From: Kiloniellaceae bacterium
Lineage (GTDB): Bacteria; Pseudomonadota; Alphaproteobacteria; Kiloniellales; Kiloniellaceae
Length of the DNA stretch: 64,000 nucleotides
Direction of reading: 5' to 3'
Assembly (NCBI GenBank): GCA_021776195.1
Contig: JAJFGK010000105.1
Coordinates: 40,097-104,096, forward strand
Shown here in pieces: positions 26,738-36,067 of the stretch. Below the pieces are notes generated by a model. It worked only from the letters and a program-made list of their open reading frames with translations. It did not search any database and had not been told where the DNA came from. The translations under genes and the position numbers were made by a program. Numbering within the stretch: position 1 is the stretch's first letter; each line of letters opens with the position of its first letter.

Positions 26738-27522
26738 ATCAGCGGGAAGGACGGGTGCTCCAGGGGGTCGCCCGGCTGCAGCGCGACTTCCGGGAAGGGC
26801 GGCGAGGTGGTGCCCTTGCGGACCGCAAAGCGCGCGTCGTCGCCGACCCAGCGGCTCGAGAAGGCCCGCCGCGAACGGGTCGCCGAGCTGTTCGGCGGCG
26901 CCCCGTGCAGGGTCAGGAAATTAAAGGCGATGGCGTCGCCCGGCTCCAGGTCCCAGGCCAGAATGTCATAAGCGGCGCGGTCGGCCTCGATGTCGGGCAC
27001 CGCCTCCAGGCCGTCGCCTTCGTTCAGCGCCGAGCCGTCGAAGCGTTGCGGGCGAAACCAGCGCCCCCAGCGGTGCGAGCCGGCGACGAACTCCAGGCAG
27101 GTGTCCCTGGGCACGGGATCCAGGATCAGCCAGAGCGAGCAGGTCTGGTCGCCGTCGACGCAGTAATAGGGCTGATCGTGGTGCCAGGGCGTGGCGACCG
27201 TCGCGCCGGGCTCCTTGACCAGGACGTGCTCGTGAAACAGGCGGGCGGTCTTGGAGCCCATCAGCACCGCGGCCAGTTCGGCGGCGGGCGAGTCGAAGAG
27301 GAACTCACGGTATTCCGGGATCCGGGCCCAGTTGCAGTAGTCGCCGAAGAACTGCGGGCCGCCGTCATAGGCATAGTAGTGCTTCGAATTCGGGCCGGGT
27401 TCGGCCATGTTGCGCGCCACGCCGCGCCGCAACAGCTCGACCGCCTCGGTGAAGAGGCCGCGGACTGGCGCCGCCCCCTGCTCCCGGAAGGCCGCAACCG
27501 TTGCCTGATCGAGTGCCACCAT
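26701..27522 (-). CDS. Phytanoyl-CoA dioxygenase family protein
   Basis: 273 residues. The iron-binding HxD pair is His114/Asp116 in TPWHHDQPYY; a distal His lies in NFLTLHGAPPN and a 2-oxoglutarate-binding Arg in RRAFSSRW. A C-terminal YPAANSSASRA tail follows. The window's other PhyH (14306) differs in its N-terminus and HxD surroundings, so the two are not recent copies. It lies 19 bp upstream of an aminotransferase on the same strand and probably shares its promoter. The substrate is unknown. Confidence 0.88.
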   Translation of the reverse strand: MVALDQATVAAFREQGAAPVRGLFTEAVELLRRGVARNMAEPGPNSKHYYAYDGGPQFFGDYCNWARIPEYREFLFDSPAAELAAVLMGSKTARLFHEHVLVKEPGATVATPWHHDQPYYCVDGDQTCSLWLILDPVPRDTCLEFVAGSHRWGRWFRPQRFDGSALNEGDGLEAVPDIEADRAAYDILAWDLEPGDAIAFNFLTLHGAPPNSSATRSRRAFSSRWVGDDARFAVRKGTTSPPFPEVALQPGDPLEHPSFPLIYPAANSSASRA

Positions 27523-27541
27523 GAGATCTCTCCGTCGAATG

Positions 27542-28723
27542 CTAAGCCATGCCGCGCGCTTCGAGGAAGGCGCCGATGCGGTCCATGGCCTCGAGAATGT
27601 TTTCCTGGCTGTTGGCGTAGGAGACCCGCAGGAAGCCTTCGCCCTGGTCGCCGAAATCGCGTCCCGCGATCAGCGCGACGCCGGCCTCCTCCAACAGGTC
27701 GCGGGCCAGGGTCTTGTCGTCGAGACCGGTGCCGGTGACGTTGGGAAAGGCGTAAAAAGCGCCGCCCGGGGTGGCGCAGCGCAGCCCCGGCAGGCCGTTC
27801 AGGGCCGCCACCACGGCGCCGCGGCGCTCGTCGAAGGCGCGCACCATGGCCTCGACCGGGGCCTGGGGGCCGGTCAGGGCGGCGAGGCCGGCGTACTGGG
27901 CCGAGGCGTTGACGCAGGAGTGAAAGTTGACGGCGAGACGCTCGGCCCCGCCGATCAGGCTCCGGGGCCAGACGCCGTAGCCGAGGCGCCAGCCGGTCAT
28001 GGCGTAGGTCTTGCTCCAGCCGTCCAGCAGGATCACCCGGTCGCGGATCTCCGGGTACTGCAGCAGGCTGATGTGGCCCTGGGCGTCATAGACCATGTGC
28101 GAGTAGATCTCGTCCGACAGCACGGCGACCTGGGGATGGTCTTGCAGCCCGGCCACCAGGGCGTCGACCTCGGCCCGCGGGGTGACGCCGCCGGTGGGGT
28201 TGGAGGGATTGTTCAAGATCACCAGCCGGGTCGCCGGGGTGATCCGCTCCAGCACCTCGGCCGCCGAAAAGGCAAAGCCATTGGCCTCGCGATGGGGGAT
28301 CGGCACCGCTTTGGCGCCGCTGTAGTCGATCATCGAGCGGTAGATCGGAAAGCCCGGATCGGGGTAGAGAATCTCGGCGCCGGGCTCGCCGAACATCAGG
28401 ACCGAAAAGGCGATGGTCATCTTGCCGCCGGGCACCACGAGGACCTGGTCGGGGTCCACGGTGACGCCCAGGTCCTTGTCCAGGGTCGCCGCCACGGCCT
28501 CGCGCAGGGGCTGGATGCCGCCCGGCGCGGTATAGCCGTGATGGCCATCGCGCAGGGCCTTGATCGCCGCCTCGACCACATGTTCGGGGGTCTGAAAATC
28601 GGGCTGGCCGATGCCCAGGTTGATGATCGAGCGGCCCTCGGCGGCCAACTGGGCGGCGCGCCCGAGCACCGCAAAGGCGCCTTCCGTCGACAGGCGTGCA
28701 ATCTGGGCTGCCGGTTGCAGCAT
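27542..28723 (-). CDS. PLP-dependent class I/II aminotransferase
   Basis: 393 residues from ATG 28723 (GGGAG six bases upstream); an ATG at 28888 would add an unlikely arginine-rich leader. Motifs of the aspartate/aromatic aminotransferase fold: LGIGQPDFQTPEH, LNNPSNPTGG, LSDEIYSHMVYD, and the PLP lysine in GWSKTYAMTGWRLGYG, with a C-terminal RVSYANSQENILEAMDRI. It is the first gene of a two-gene unit with the PhyH gene. Its natural amino acid is not deducible; aspartate- or alanine-like substrates are typical. Confidence 0.9.
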   Translation of the reverse strand: MLQPAAQIARLSTEGAFAVLGRAAQLAAEGRSIINLGIGQPDFQTPEHVVEAAIKALRDGHHGYTAPGGIQPLREAVAATLDKDLGVTVDPDQVLVVPGGKMTIAFSVLMFGEPGAEILYPDPGFPIYRSMIDYSGAKAVPIPHREANGFAFSAAEVLERITPATRLVILNNPSNPTGGVTPRAEVDALVAGLQDHPQVAVLSDEIYSHMVYDAQGHISLLQYPEIRDRVILLDGWSKTYAMTGWRLGYGVWPRSLIGGAERLAVNFHSCVNASAQYAGLAALTGPQAPVEAMVRAFDERRGAVVAALNGLPGLRCATPGGAFYAFPNVTGTGLDDKTLARDLLEEAGVALIAGRDFGDQGEGFLRVSYANSQENILEAMDRIGAFLEARGMA

Positions 28724-28835
28724 GGCGCTCTCCCTTCCCGCTTTGCCTTGGGAATAGCCTATCGCGAAGAAGGGGGGAAGCCCCGATGGCGGCTGCTGCC
28801 GGACCCGATCGATCGGGTCCGGATTGGGCTCGGCG

Positions 28836-30554
28836 TCAAACCGCTTGGGCCAGGGTGTCCGACCGGTAGTCGTGCAGCCAGCGCGCAAAGTCTTCGGCGG
28901 GCAAGGGCCGGCTGATCAGAAAGCCCTGGATCGCATCGCAGTTGCGGGTCTGGAGGAAGTCGCGCTGCGCCTCGGTCTCGACGCCCTCCGCCACCACATC
29001 GAGCCCGAGATGGCGCGACAGGTCGATGATCGCCGAGGCGATGGCGGCGTCGTCGGGATCGTCGGTCACGTCGTTCACGAAGGACCGGTCGATCTTCAAG
29101 GTGTGGAGCGGGAAGCGTTTCAGATAGGCGAGCGAGGAGTAGCCGGTGCCGAAATCGTCGATCGCGACACGAACGCCCATGTCGCGCAGGGCGGTGAGCG
29201 TGTTGACCGACTGCTCGGCATCCTCGGCCAGCTGCCCTTCCGTGAGTTCCACTTCGAGCAGCCCGGGCGGCAGGTTGCTGGCCTTGAGGATTTGGCCGAC
29301 CGACTTGGCGAGGCTGCCCTGCTGAAACTGGCGGGCGGAGAGATTCACCGCGACCCGGATGTCACCCAGTCCCTGGTTCTGCCACGCGACATTTTGCTTG
29401 CAGGCGGTGCGCAGGACCCAGAGCCCCAGGTCGGTGATCAGACCGGTTTCTTCGGCCACGGCAATGAAGAGGTCGGGCTGGACCTCGCCGCCATCGGGAC
29501 CCACCATGCGAACCAGGGCTTCGGCGCCGACCACGGCGCCGTCGCCGAGGCGGATCTGCGGTTGGTAGTGCAGGACGAAGCTGTTGTCTTCCAGGGCGCG
29601 CCGCAGGCTGCGTTCCGTCTCCAGGCGCAAAAGGGCGCGATCCATCATTTCGGGCTTGTGGAACACATAGTCTTCCTGGCCCGCGTCCTTGGCCCGGTAC
29701 ATCGCCATGTCGGCGTTCCTGACCAGGGTCTCCGGCTTGGTCGCGCCGTCCGGGTAGGTGCAGATGCCGATACTGCAGGTGACGAAGACCTCATTCCCCT
29801 CCACGATAAAGGGCGCCGCCAGGGCTTGGATAAATCGCTGCGCGGCGACCGCTGCCTGCTCGGGCCGCTTCAGGTCATCCAGAACCACGGCGAACTCATC
29901 GCCCCCCATGCGGCAGAGCAGGTCGGATTGGCGCACCGTTCCGCGCAGGCGCTCGGCTATCTCGGTCAAGAGCCGATCGCCGATCGTATGGCCCAGCGTG
30001 TCGTTGACCCGGCTGAAACGGTCGAGGTCGAGGAAAAGCAGCCCGAAGTGGCCCCGGCTGCGCGCCTTTCTGGCGTGGACCGTGGTGAGGAAATCCATGA
30101 AAAGCGTGCGGTTGGGGAGTCCGGTCAGCCGATCGTTGTTGGTCATCTCGGCGATGCGGCCGACCATCCGCTGGCGATCGATCGCAAAGCAGATGGCGCG
30201 CTCGAGCAGCGGCGGAGTGATCTCCTGCCGCAGCAGGCAATCCGAAAACCCCAGACGCAGCGCCTCGTCGTGGACCGTGCCGTCGTCGGCCAGCAGCACG
30301 AAGGGCAAAGAGATGTTCGCCTTGGCCGCCCGTGAAAGCAGGTCGCCGGCCGTTGTTTTGTCGTCCAGGCGGTCGGCCACAAGGCAAAGGCCATGGCGAC
30401 CCTCGGACAGTAGGTCCAGAGCGGCCCTTAAGTTCAAGGCGCGCTCCACCTGGAAAGACTGCCGGCAGCCGGTCTGAAACTGGTCGCGGAGCCCCAGGAA
30501 GACCGTATCGTCGGGCTCGACGAGCAGCAGACTGACGGTTTCGCGTAGGCTCAC
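28836..30554 (-). CDS. Response-regulator-like GGDEF-EAL protein
   Basis: 572 residues: an N-terminal receiver-like domain (about 1-125; acidic VEPDD and LVADRLDD, possibly degenerate), a GGDEF diguanylate cyclase domain with intact GGDEF and an I-site (RQSD five residues before it), and an EAL phosphodiesterase domain with EAL in GAEALVRM and DDFGTGYSSLAYL. Both catalytic motifs look intact, so it may make and break cyclic-di-GMP. It is an orphan, 3' of the frameshifted aapQ and separated from it by a 190-bp gap that contains an AT-rich stretch. Confidence 0.92.
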   Translation of the reverse strand: MSLRETVSLLLVEPDDTVFLGLRDQFQTGCRQSFQVERALNLRAALDLLSEGRHGLCLVADRLDDKTTAGDLLSRAAKANISLPFVLLADDGTVHDEALRLGFSDCLLRQEITPPLLERAICFAIDRQRMVGRIAEMTNNDRLTGLPNRTLFMDFLTTVHARKARSRGHFGLLFLDLDRFSRVNDTLGHTIGDRLLTEIAERLRGTVRQSDLLCRMGGDEFAVVLDDLKRPEQAAVAAQRFIQALAAPFIVEGNEVFVTCSIGICTYPDGATKPETLVRNADMAMYRAKDAGQEDYVFHKPEMMDRALLRLETERSLRRALEDNSFVLHYQPQIRLGDGAVVGAEALVRMVGPDGGEVQPDLFIAVAEETGLITDLGLWVLRTACKQNVAWQNQGLGDIRVAVNLSARQFQQGSLAKSVGQILKASNLPPGLLEVELTEGQLAEDAEQSVNTLTALRDMGVRVAIDDFGTGYSSLAYLKRFPLHTLKIDRSFVNDVTDDPDDAAIASAIIDLSRHLGLDVVAEGVETEAQRDFLQTRNCDAIQGFLISRPLPAEDFARWLHDYRSDTLAQAV

Positions 30555-30743
30555 CGACCGGTTTCCTCTCCAACCTCGCGCCCCAGCGGTCTACTGGGCT
30601 CGTCGACCATCCCGGCACCCAAGGCCCGGTGGCGCCTTCGAACAACCACATTGAGAGGCCAATATCAGGGAGATTGCATAACAAATTGTTTAAATCCTGG
30701 CCCCGCGGGGCGCCGGACCTGCTGGCGGGGCCCACGATCCGCT

Positions 30744-31929
30744 TCAGCCTTCGGTGATCTGGACTCGTTTGTTGTAGAGATTCAACAAGAGCGAGATCAA
30801 CAGGCTTAACAACATGTAAAAGCCCATCACCATGGCGACGATTTCGACCGCGTGGCCGACCTGATTGAGCGAGGTCTGCATAAACAGTCCGACGAGTTCC
30901 GGGTAGGCCACGACAATGCCCAGAGAGGCGCTTCGCGCCACGGACAGCCAGCCGGCGAGCATCGGCGGGATAATGGCCCGCAGGGCCTGGGGAAGCAGAA
31001 CCAAGCGGATCACCTGGCCCCCAGTGGAGGCCGATGGATTGGGCCGCCTCGATCTGGCCCCGCTCGACCGATTGAAAACCGGCTCGAACGGCCTCGGCCT
31101 TGTGCCCCGAATGATAGATCGAAAGGGCAATCAACATGGTCGCGAAGGAGGCCGGCAAAGAGACGCCACCCTGGTAGTTGAAGCGCTGGAGGGTCGGGAC
31201 ATCCCAATCGAGCGGTGCGCCGGTCGCCAGATGGATCGCCAGTGGAATTCCAAGCAAGAGGCCGAGAGAAGACCAGAAGACCGGGATGCGATGACCGGTC
31301 GATTCCTGGCGGCGGCCTGCCCAACGGTGCAAAACGACGACCGCGACGATGGAAGCGACGCAGGCGACGGGCGTGGCCCAGAACAGCGGACCCGTGACCG
31401 GCCAGGGCAGGAACAGCCCCCGATTGTTCATGAATGCGATGTCCAGGTAGAAAAAGTCTATGCTCCGCCGGACTTGCGGCAGGCTATAGAGGCCGATCCC
31501 ATGCCAGAACACCAGGTGCACCAGGACCGGCGTATTGCGGATGAATTCGACGTAGACAAGGGCGAGCCGCGAGACCAGCCAGTTGGGCGACAGCCGTGCA
31601 ATGCCGACGATCAAAGCCATGATCGTGCTGGCGACGATGACAAAGAAGGTGATGAAAAGGGTGTTGAGGATGCCGATCAGGTAGACCCGGCCATAGCCGT
31701 CCGTGCCAAGACGGTAGTCCAACAGCGTGAAGTCGATGCCGAAACCCGCTGTGACGGACAGAAACCCAAATCCGGTCTGCATGCCGCGCAGCGATAAGTT
31801 CTCGGCCGTGTTGGTCGCCAGATAGTAGGCAAACCAGACAAGACCGCCGATCAACAGCAACTGGTAGGCCGCAATCCGAAGGCGAAGCGGCCATGGACTG
31901 ACCGTGGCGCGGGAGGTTACCACTCTCAT
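30744..31929 (-). pseudogene. aapQ: aapQ/bztB-like amino-acid ABC permease with a single-base frameshift
   Basis: General L-amino-acid transporter permease, split by one base. The first ~303 residues (NTAENLSLRGMQTGFGFL, then VEFIRNTPVLVHL) match AapQ/BztB. In the downstream part a run of five C's (31018-31022 on the plus strand) shifts the frame; removing one restores LHWGQVIRLVLLPQALRAII and the conserved permease loop, giving about 395 residues in all, the normal length. It stands alone, without aapJ, aapM or aapP in the window. Either a recent inactivation or a homopolymer sequencing error. Confidence 0.85.
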
Positions 31930-32052
31930 TCAGCCTTCAAAATGCTCTACCCCTTGAGCCGACTTCGCCGTGACTGCTTTCGAGTTAAGCTCAACGATAG
32001 CAAAGCTGCGCCGCGGTTGGAATGGCGTCTCTTGCCGGCTTCGGAGGAAGTT

Positions 32053-34140
32053 CTAGGATTTGCGGTGCGGAATGACCAACGCGTCGACCGCCAGGGCGCC
32101 CCCGGGGCCGACGATGACCGGGTTGATGTCGAGCTGGTCCAGGACCGCGGCGAGACAGGCGGCCAGGACCGAGAGCCGCTGGATAACCAGCAGCAGCGCG
32201 GCTTTGTCGCAAGGCGGCTGGCCGCGCGGGCCTTCCAGAAGCCGTGCCACCTTGAGCGCGGCCAGCAGCGCCTCGGCCTCCCGGTCCGAACAGGGCGCCA
32301 GCGCAACCGCCTTGTCGTCCAGCAGTTCGATCAGAAGGCCGCCGGCCGAGACCACCAGGAAGGGCCCGAAGTCCGGGTCCTTGACCACGCCCAGCCCGAT
32401 CTCGACACCGGCCGGCGCCATGGCGCTGACCAGGACCTCGGGGCCCAGGCGCGCGCTCATCGCCCGGTAGGCGGCGGACAAGGAGTCTTCGTCCGGCAGG
32501 CCGAGGACGACGCCGCCCCGGTCGGACTTGTGGGCGATGCCTGGCGCGGCGGTCTTCAGGGCCAGCGGATAGTCGATCTCGGCCGCCGCGCGGCGCAGGT
32601 CCGCCTCGCTGGCGCAGCGCCGGAAGGCCGGCACCGGAATCCCGAAGTCGGACAGCAGGGCCAGGCCTTCGGCCTCGTCCAACACCGCGCCGCTGGCGAG
32701 CCGCCGGTGCCAGCGTTCGACCGTTGCCGCGGGTGGCGCCGCCAGCACCTGTCCTGGTTGGCGCGCCTGGTGATCGCGAAAGGCCAGCATGTGCTTCATC
32801 GCCAGCAGCCCTTCCTTGGCCCCGTCGATGACCGTCAATCCCTCGGCTGTCATACGCTTGAGGATCTCGCGGTTGTCCAGGGCCGAAAAGTTGGTCACCA
32901 GGAACACTGGTTTTTCGGTACCGCGCAGGCCGGCCAGACAGGCGGCGGCGTAACCCTCGGATAGACGGTGGCCATTGCGCAGGTTCACGAAGAAACCGCC
33001 GAGCGCCGCCTGGGGATCGGCCAGGAGCGCCGCGAAGCAGTCGCTGAAGATGCCCTCGTAGTCATGACCGGTGCCCCAGGCGTCGAGCGGGTTTTCCGCT
33101 TCCAGGCCGGGGTCCAGACGCGCGCGCAGACGTGCCTTGGTGGCCTCTCCGATCGTGGCCAGGGGTACCTTCAGATCGTCCGCCAGATCGACCAGCATCT
33201 CGCGCTCGCCCCCGGAATCATGGATCGTGACCAGATCGCCGGCGGCCGCCCGGCGGTCGCCTTGGAAAGCCAGCAGGCTTGCCGCCAACTCGTCGTGGCT
33301 CTCGACCCTGAGCACGCCGTAGCGCTGGAAGAGCGCCTGGTAGGCGGCGTCGTCGCCGACCAGGGCGCCGCTGTGGGTCTGGGCCATGGCGGCGGCGAGC
33401 GGCGTGCGGCCGACCTTCAGCGCGACCACCGGTACGCCCCGGCGCTCGGCCTTCTGCAAGGCCGCCACGAAGCCGGCGGGGTCGCGCACCGTCTCCAGGA
33501 ACAGGCCGATGACCCGGGTGGTTTCCTGGTCCAGGACGTAGTCCATGTAGTCGGCCACCGTGGTAGTGATTTCGTTGCCGTTGGAGATGCAGAGATTGAA
33601 CTTCAGGCGACGGTCGCTGTGCGCCAGGGCACCGAAGACCGAGCCGGACTGGACGATAAGGCTGGTGCCGCCCGGCTCCATGTCGAGGCCCGAGCCAAAC
33701 ACGCAGACCCGCAGATTGCGGTCCAGGTTGTAGAACCCCATGCCGTTGCCGCCGCAGACCTGAAGCCCGGCCTCCCGGGCCCGGTCGCGCACGCGCGCCA
33801 GGAGGGTCGGCTCGGGGTCCGGATCGAGGATGCAACTGGCGAAAATCGTCACGGCTCGCGCGCCATGGTCGATGGCCGCGGCCAGGCTCTGTTCCAGGCG
33901 TTCGTTGGAGACCGCCAGGGCGACATGGTCGACCGTCTCGGGCAGGGCCGCCAGATCGGGGTAGCAGTCGCGGCCTTCGATGGCCTCGTAGCCCGGATTG
34001 ACCGGATAGAGGCGGCCGCCGAACCCGGCGCCGACGGCCATATCGAGCATTTCCCGGCCAGGGCTTTTGGGCCGTGGCGAGGCGCCCATCAAGGCGAGCG
34101 CGCCCGGCGCCAGGAGCGGGTCCAGGCGGTGTGCCGTCAT
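32053..34140 (-). CDS. Acyl-CoA synthetase (ADP-forming) / CoA-ligase family protein
   Basis: 695 residues, single-chain alpha-plus-beta architecture. N-terminal CoA-binding domain (ALMGASPRPKSPGREML; YPVNPGYEAIEG), a succinyl-CoA-synthetase-like domain with the phospho-His motif QTHSGALVGDDAAYQ, and a C-terminal ATP-grasp domain (FGIPVPAFRRCASEADLRRA; DRGGVVLGLPDED). It probably interconverts an acyl-CoA and ADP with acid and ATP. It is 3 bp downstream of the enoyl-CoA hydratase, so the two form an operon and act on one carbon chain. The substrate is unknown. Confidence 0.9.
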   Translation of the reverse strand: MTAHRLDPLLAPGALALMGASPRPKSPGREMLDMAVGAGFGGRLYPVNPGYEAIEGRDCYPDLAALPETVDHVALAVSNERLEQSLAAAIDHGARAVTIFASCILDPDPEPTLLARVRDRAREAGLQVCGGNGMGFYNLDRNLRVCVFGSGLDMEPGGTSLIVQSGSVFGALAHSDRRLKFNLCISNGNEITTTVADYMDYVLDQETTRVIGLFLETVRDPAGFVAALQKAERRGVPVVALKVGRTPLAAAMAQTHSGALVGDDAAYQALFQRYGVLRVESHDELAASLLAFQGDRRAAAGDLVTIHDSGGEREMLVDLADDLKVPLATIGEATKARLRARLDPGLEAENPLDAWGTGHDYEGIFSDCFAALLADPQAALGGFFVNLRNGHRLSEGYAAACLAGLRGTEKPVFLVTNFSALDNREILKRMTAEGLTVIDGAKEGLLAMKHMLAFRDHQARQPGQVLAAPPAATVERWHRRLASGAVLDEAEGLALLSDFGIPVPAFRRCASEADLRRAAAEIDYPLALKTAAPGIAHKSDRGGVVLGLPDEDSLSAAYRAMSARLGPEVLVSAMAPAGVEIGLGVVKDPDFGPFLVVSAGGLLIELLDDKAVALAPCSDREAEALLAALKVARLLEGPRGQPPCDKAALLLVIQRLSVLAACLAAVLDQLDINPVIVGPGGALAVDALVIPHRKS

Positions 34141-34143
34141 GGC

Positions 34144-34986
34144 CTAGTCCTCAAGGTTGCCTGGGTCGGCATCCGGCTTGTCGAAACGCGATTCGCGCCA
34201 GGCCACGGCCGCCTTCAGTCCGTCGCGCCTGGAAATCTCGTTGAAGGTCTTGCGCTCGGGGGTTTCCATACTCTCGATCTGGATATCGATGTCGAGACCC
34301 ATGCGCAGGGCCTGTTTCATCCCCATGATCTCATAGCTGCGGTTGATCGCCTCCTTGGTCAGGCGCAGCAGGTCGGGGTCCATCACCGCCATCTCCCGGG
34401 CCAGGGCGCGCGCCGCCTGGCCCAACTGGTCGGCCGGGACCACCCGGTTCACCATGCCGATGGCCTCGGCCTCGCGGGCCTCGATCTTGTCGTTGCCGGT
34501 GAGCAGCATTTCCTTGGCTTTCTTGGGGTTGGTGAACCAGGGCAGCAGCAGCGCCACGATGCCGCTGCCGAAGCGCAGTTCCGGCTCGCCCAGGAGCGTC
34601 CCCTCGGCGGCGATGGTGATGTCGCAGGCCAGCGCCAGTTCGCAACCGCCGGCGATGGCATGGCCCTGCACCGCGGCGACGGTCGGCTTGCCGAGGTCCC
34701 AGAAGCGCATGATCACCGCGAGGTCCCGCTCCAGCACCGGGCGCCAGTCCGCCACCCCTTCGCGTTTCAGGCCGACCGAATCCTTCAGGTCGAAGCCGGC
34801 GCAAAAGGCCCGACCGGCGCCTTCCAGCAGCAAGACCCGCGCCTCGGGGTCGGCCTCCACCCGGTCGAGGGCCTGGTCGAGCTCCTCCATCATGCGGGCG
34901 TTGATCGCGTTCAAGCGTTCGGGCCGGTTCAGCGTCAGCACCGCGAGCGGCCCCTCGCGCCGTAAGTCGATGGTCTCGAATGTCAT
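34144..34986 (-). CDS. Enoyl-CoA hydratase/isomerase family protein
   Basis: 280 residues, crotonase fold. The oxyanion-hole segments AFCAGFDLKD and GHAIAGGCELALACD are present, and EPELRFGSGIVALLLP carries an acidic residue near the active site. A C-terminal DGLKAAVAWRESRF tail is typical of the crotonase subgroup seen next to ADP-forming acyl-CoA synthetases. It is the first gene of that pair. It is divergent from the ureohydrolase at 35097, with a 110-bp gap. Confidence 0.9.
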   Translation of the reverse strand: MTFETIDLRREGPLAVLTLNRPERLNAINARMMEELDQALDRVEADPEARVLLLEGAGRAFCAGFDLKDSVGLKREGVADWRPVLERDLAVIMRFWDLGKPTVAAVQGHAIAGGCELALACDITIAAEGTLLGEPELRFGSGIVALLLPWFTNPKKAKEMLLTGNDKIEAREAEAIGMVNRVVPADQLGQAARALAREMAVMDPDLLRLTKEAINRSYEIMGMKQALRMGLDIDIQIESMETPERKTFNEISRRDGLKAAVAWRESRFDKPDADPGNLED

Positions 34987-35096
34987 GGCTCCCCGCTCGC
35001 GGTCATGGACCTAACCTTGCGATCGAGACTTTTCCCCAAGACAATGACATTGTCCAACGGAACCGTAGAACGCAGACAAACGAGGGGGAATGAGCG

Positions 35097-36005
35097 ATGG
35101 CGGGGAGCGCGACAGGGGGATTTCGGACCTTTATGGATGTGCCTTACGATCCCGCGGCGGCGGGGGCCAAGGCGGCGATTCTCGGCTGTCCCTTCGACTG
35201 GGGCCAGCATCAGACCCGGATCGGCGCCCGGCTCGGGCCCTCGCAGATCCGCGAGATGTCGGCGCTGCTGCGGGCCAACGATCCCGAACACAATATCGAT
35301 GTGCTGGCGACCCTGGGCCTGGTGGACTGCGGCGATGCCGCGGTCACGCCCTCCCAGGTCGAGGAGTCCTTCGCCGCTATCGAACGCGCCATGGCACCGA
35401 TCCTGGCCGCCGGCGCGGTCCCGGTCTCCATGGGCGGCGACGGTATGGTGTCGTTGCCGCAGATGCGGGCCTACGCCAAGCATCACGGGCCCTTTGCGGT
35501 AATCCATATCGACGCCCACACCGATGCCTACCCGATGCAGGGCTTCAATCCAGCGACCACCTTCATCCGCGCCGCCGGCGAAGGCCTGGTCGATGCCCAG
35601 ACGTCGTTTCACATCGGAATGCGCGGGCCGACCGTGGTGCCCAAGGTTTACGATACCGGCCGGGAACTGGGCTTTACCATCGTCACCATGAAGGGCCTGC
35701 GCACGCGCGGGGCCGAGGCGGTGGCACAGGAGGTGCGCGAGCGTATCGGCGACCGGCCGACCTACTTCTGCTGGGACATGGATTTTTTCGACCCCTCGGT
35801 GGCACCCGGGGTCTGCACCCCGGAATGGGGCGGCGCCACCACGGCCGAGGGCTTCGAGCTGCTCGACGCGCTGGAGGGGTTCAACTGGATCGGCTTCGAC
35901 TGCAACACCGTCAGCCCGCCGCACGACCCGTCCGGCGGCACCGCCCATCTGGCCGGCGTCGTCATGCTGAAGTTCATGACCAAGCTGGCCCTGGCGGCGG
36001 CTTAA
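35097..36005 (+). CDS. Atypical ureohydrolase (agmatinase/arginase family)
   Basis: 302 residues. Binuclear manganese ureohydrolase fold. The middle metal motif HIDAHTDAYP and the C-terminal CWDMDFFDPSVAPGVCTPE are kept. The first motif, normally GGDH, reads MGGDGMV (Gly116 in place of the metal-binding His), and the substrate loop reads NPATTFIRA where HGTxFRR is usual. It may bind one metal, use a different substrate or be inactive. No arginine, agmatine or guanidine gene is adjacent. Confidence 0.85.
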   Translation: MAGSATGGFRTFMDVPYDPAAAGAKAAILGCPFDWGQHQTRIGARLGPSQIREMSALLRANDPEHNIDVLATLGLVDCGDAAVTPSQVEESFAAIERAMAPILAAGAVPVSMGGDGMVSLPQMRAYAKHHGPFAVIHIDAHTDAYPMQGFNPATTFIRAAGEGLVDAQTSFHIGMRGPTVVPKVYDTGRELGFTIVTMKGLRTRGAEAVAQEVRERIGDRPTYFCWDMDFFDPSVAPGVCTPEWGGATTAEGFELLDALEGFNWIGFDCNTVSPPHDPSGGTAHLAGVVMLKFMTKLALAAA

Positions 36006-36067
36006 CCCCGATTGGCCGTTGCCGGCCGGGTTTGGGCTTCGGCGCGGACGCGGCTAGACTTCGGCCC

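Noticed and set aside
31010..31030. Programmed frameshift in aapQ
   Set aside because: A slippery G5 is present, but no known AapQ uses frameshifting and a homopolymer error or mutation is simpler.
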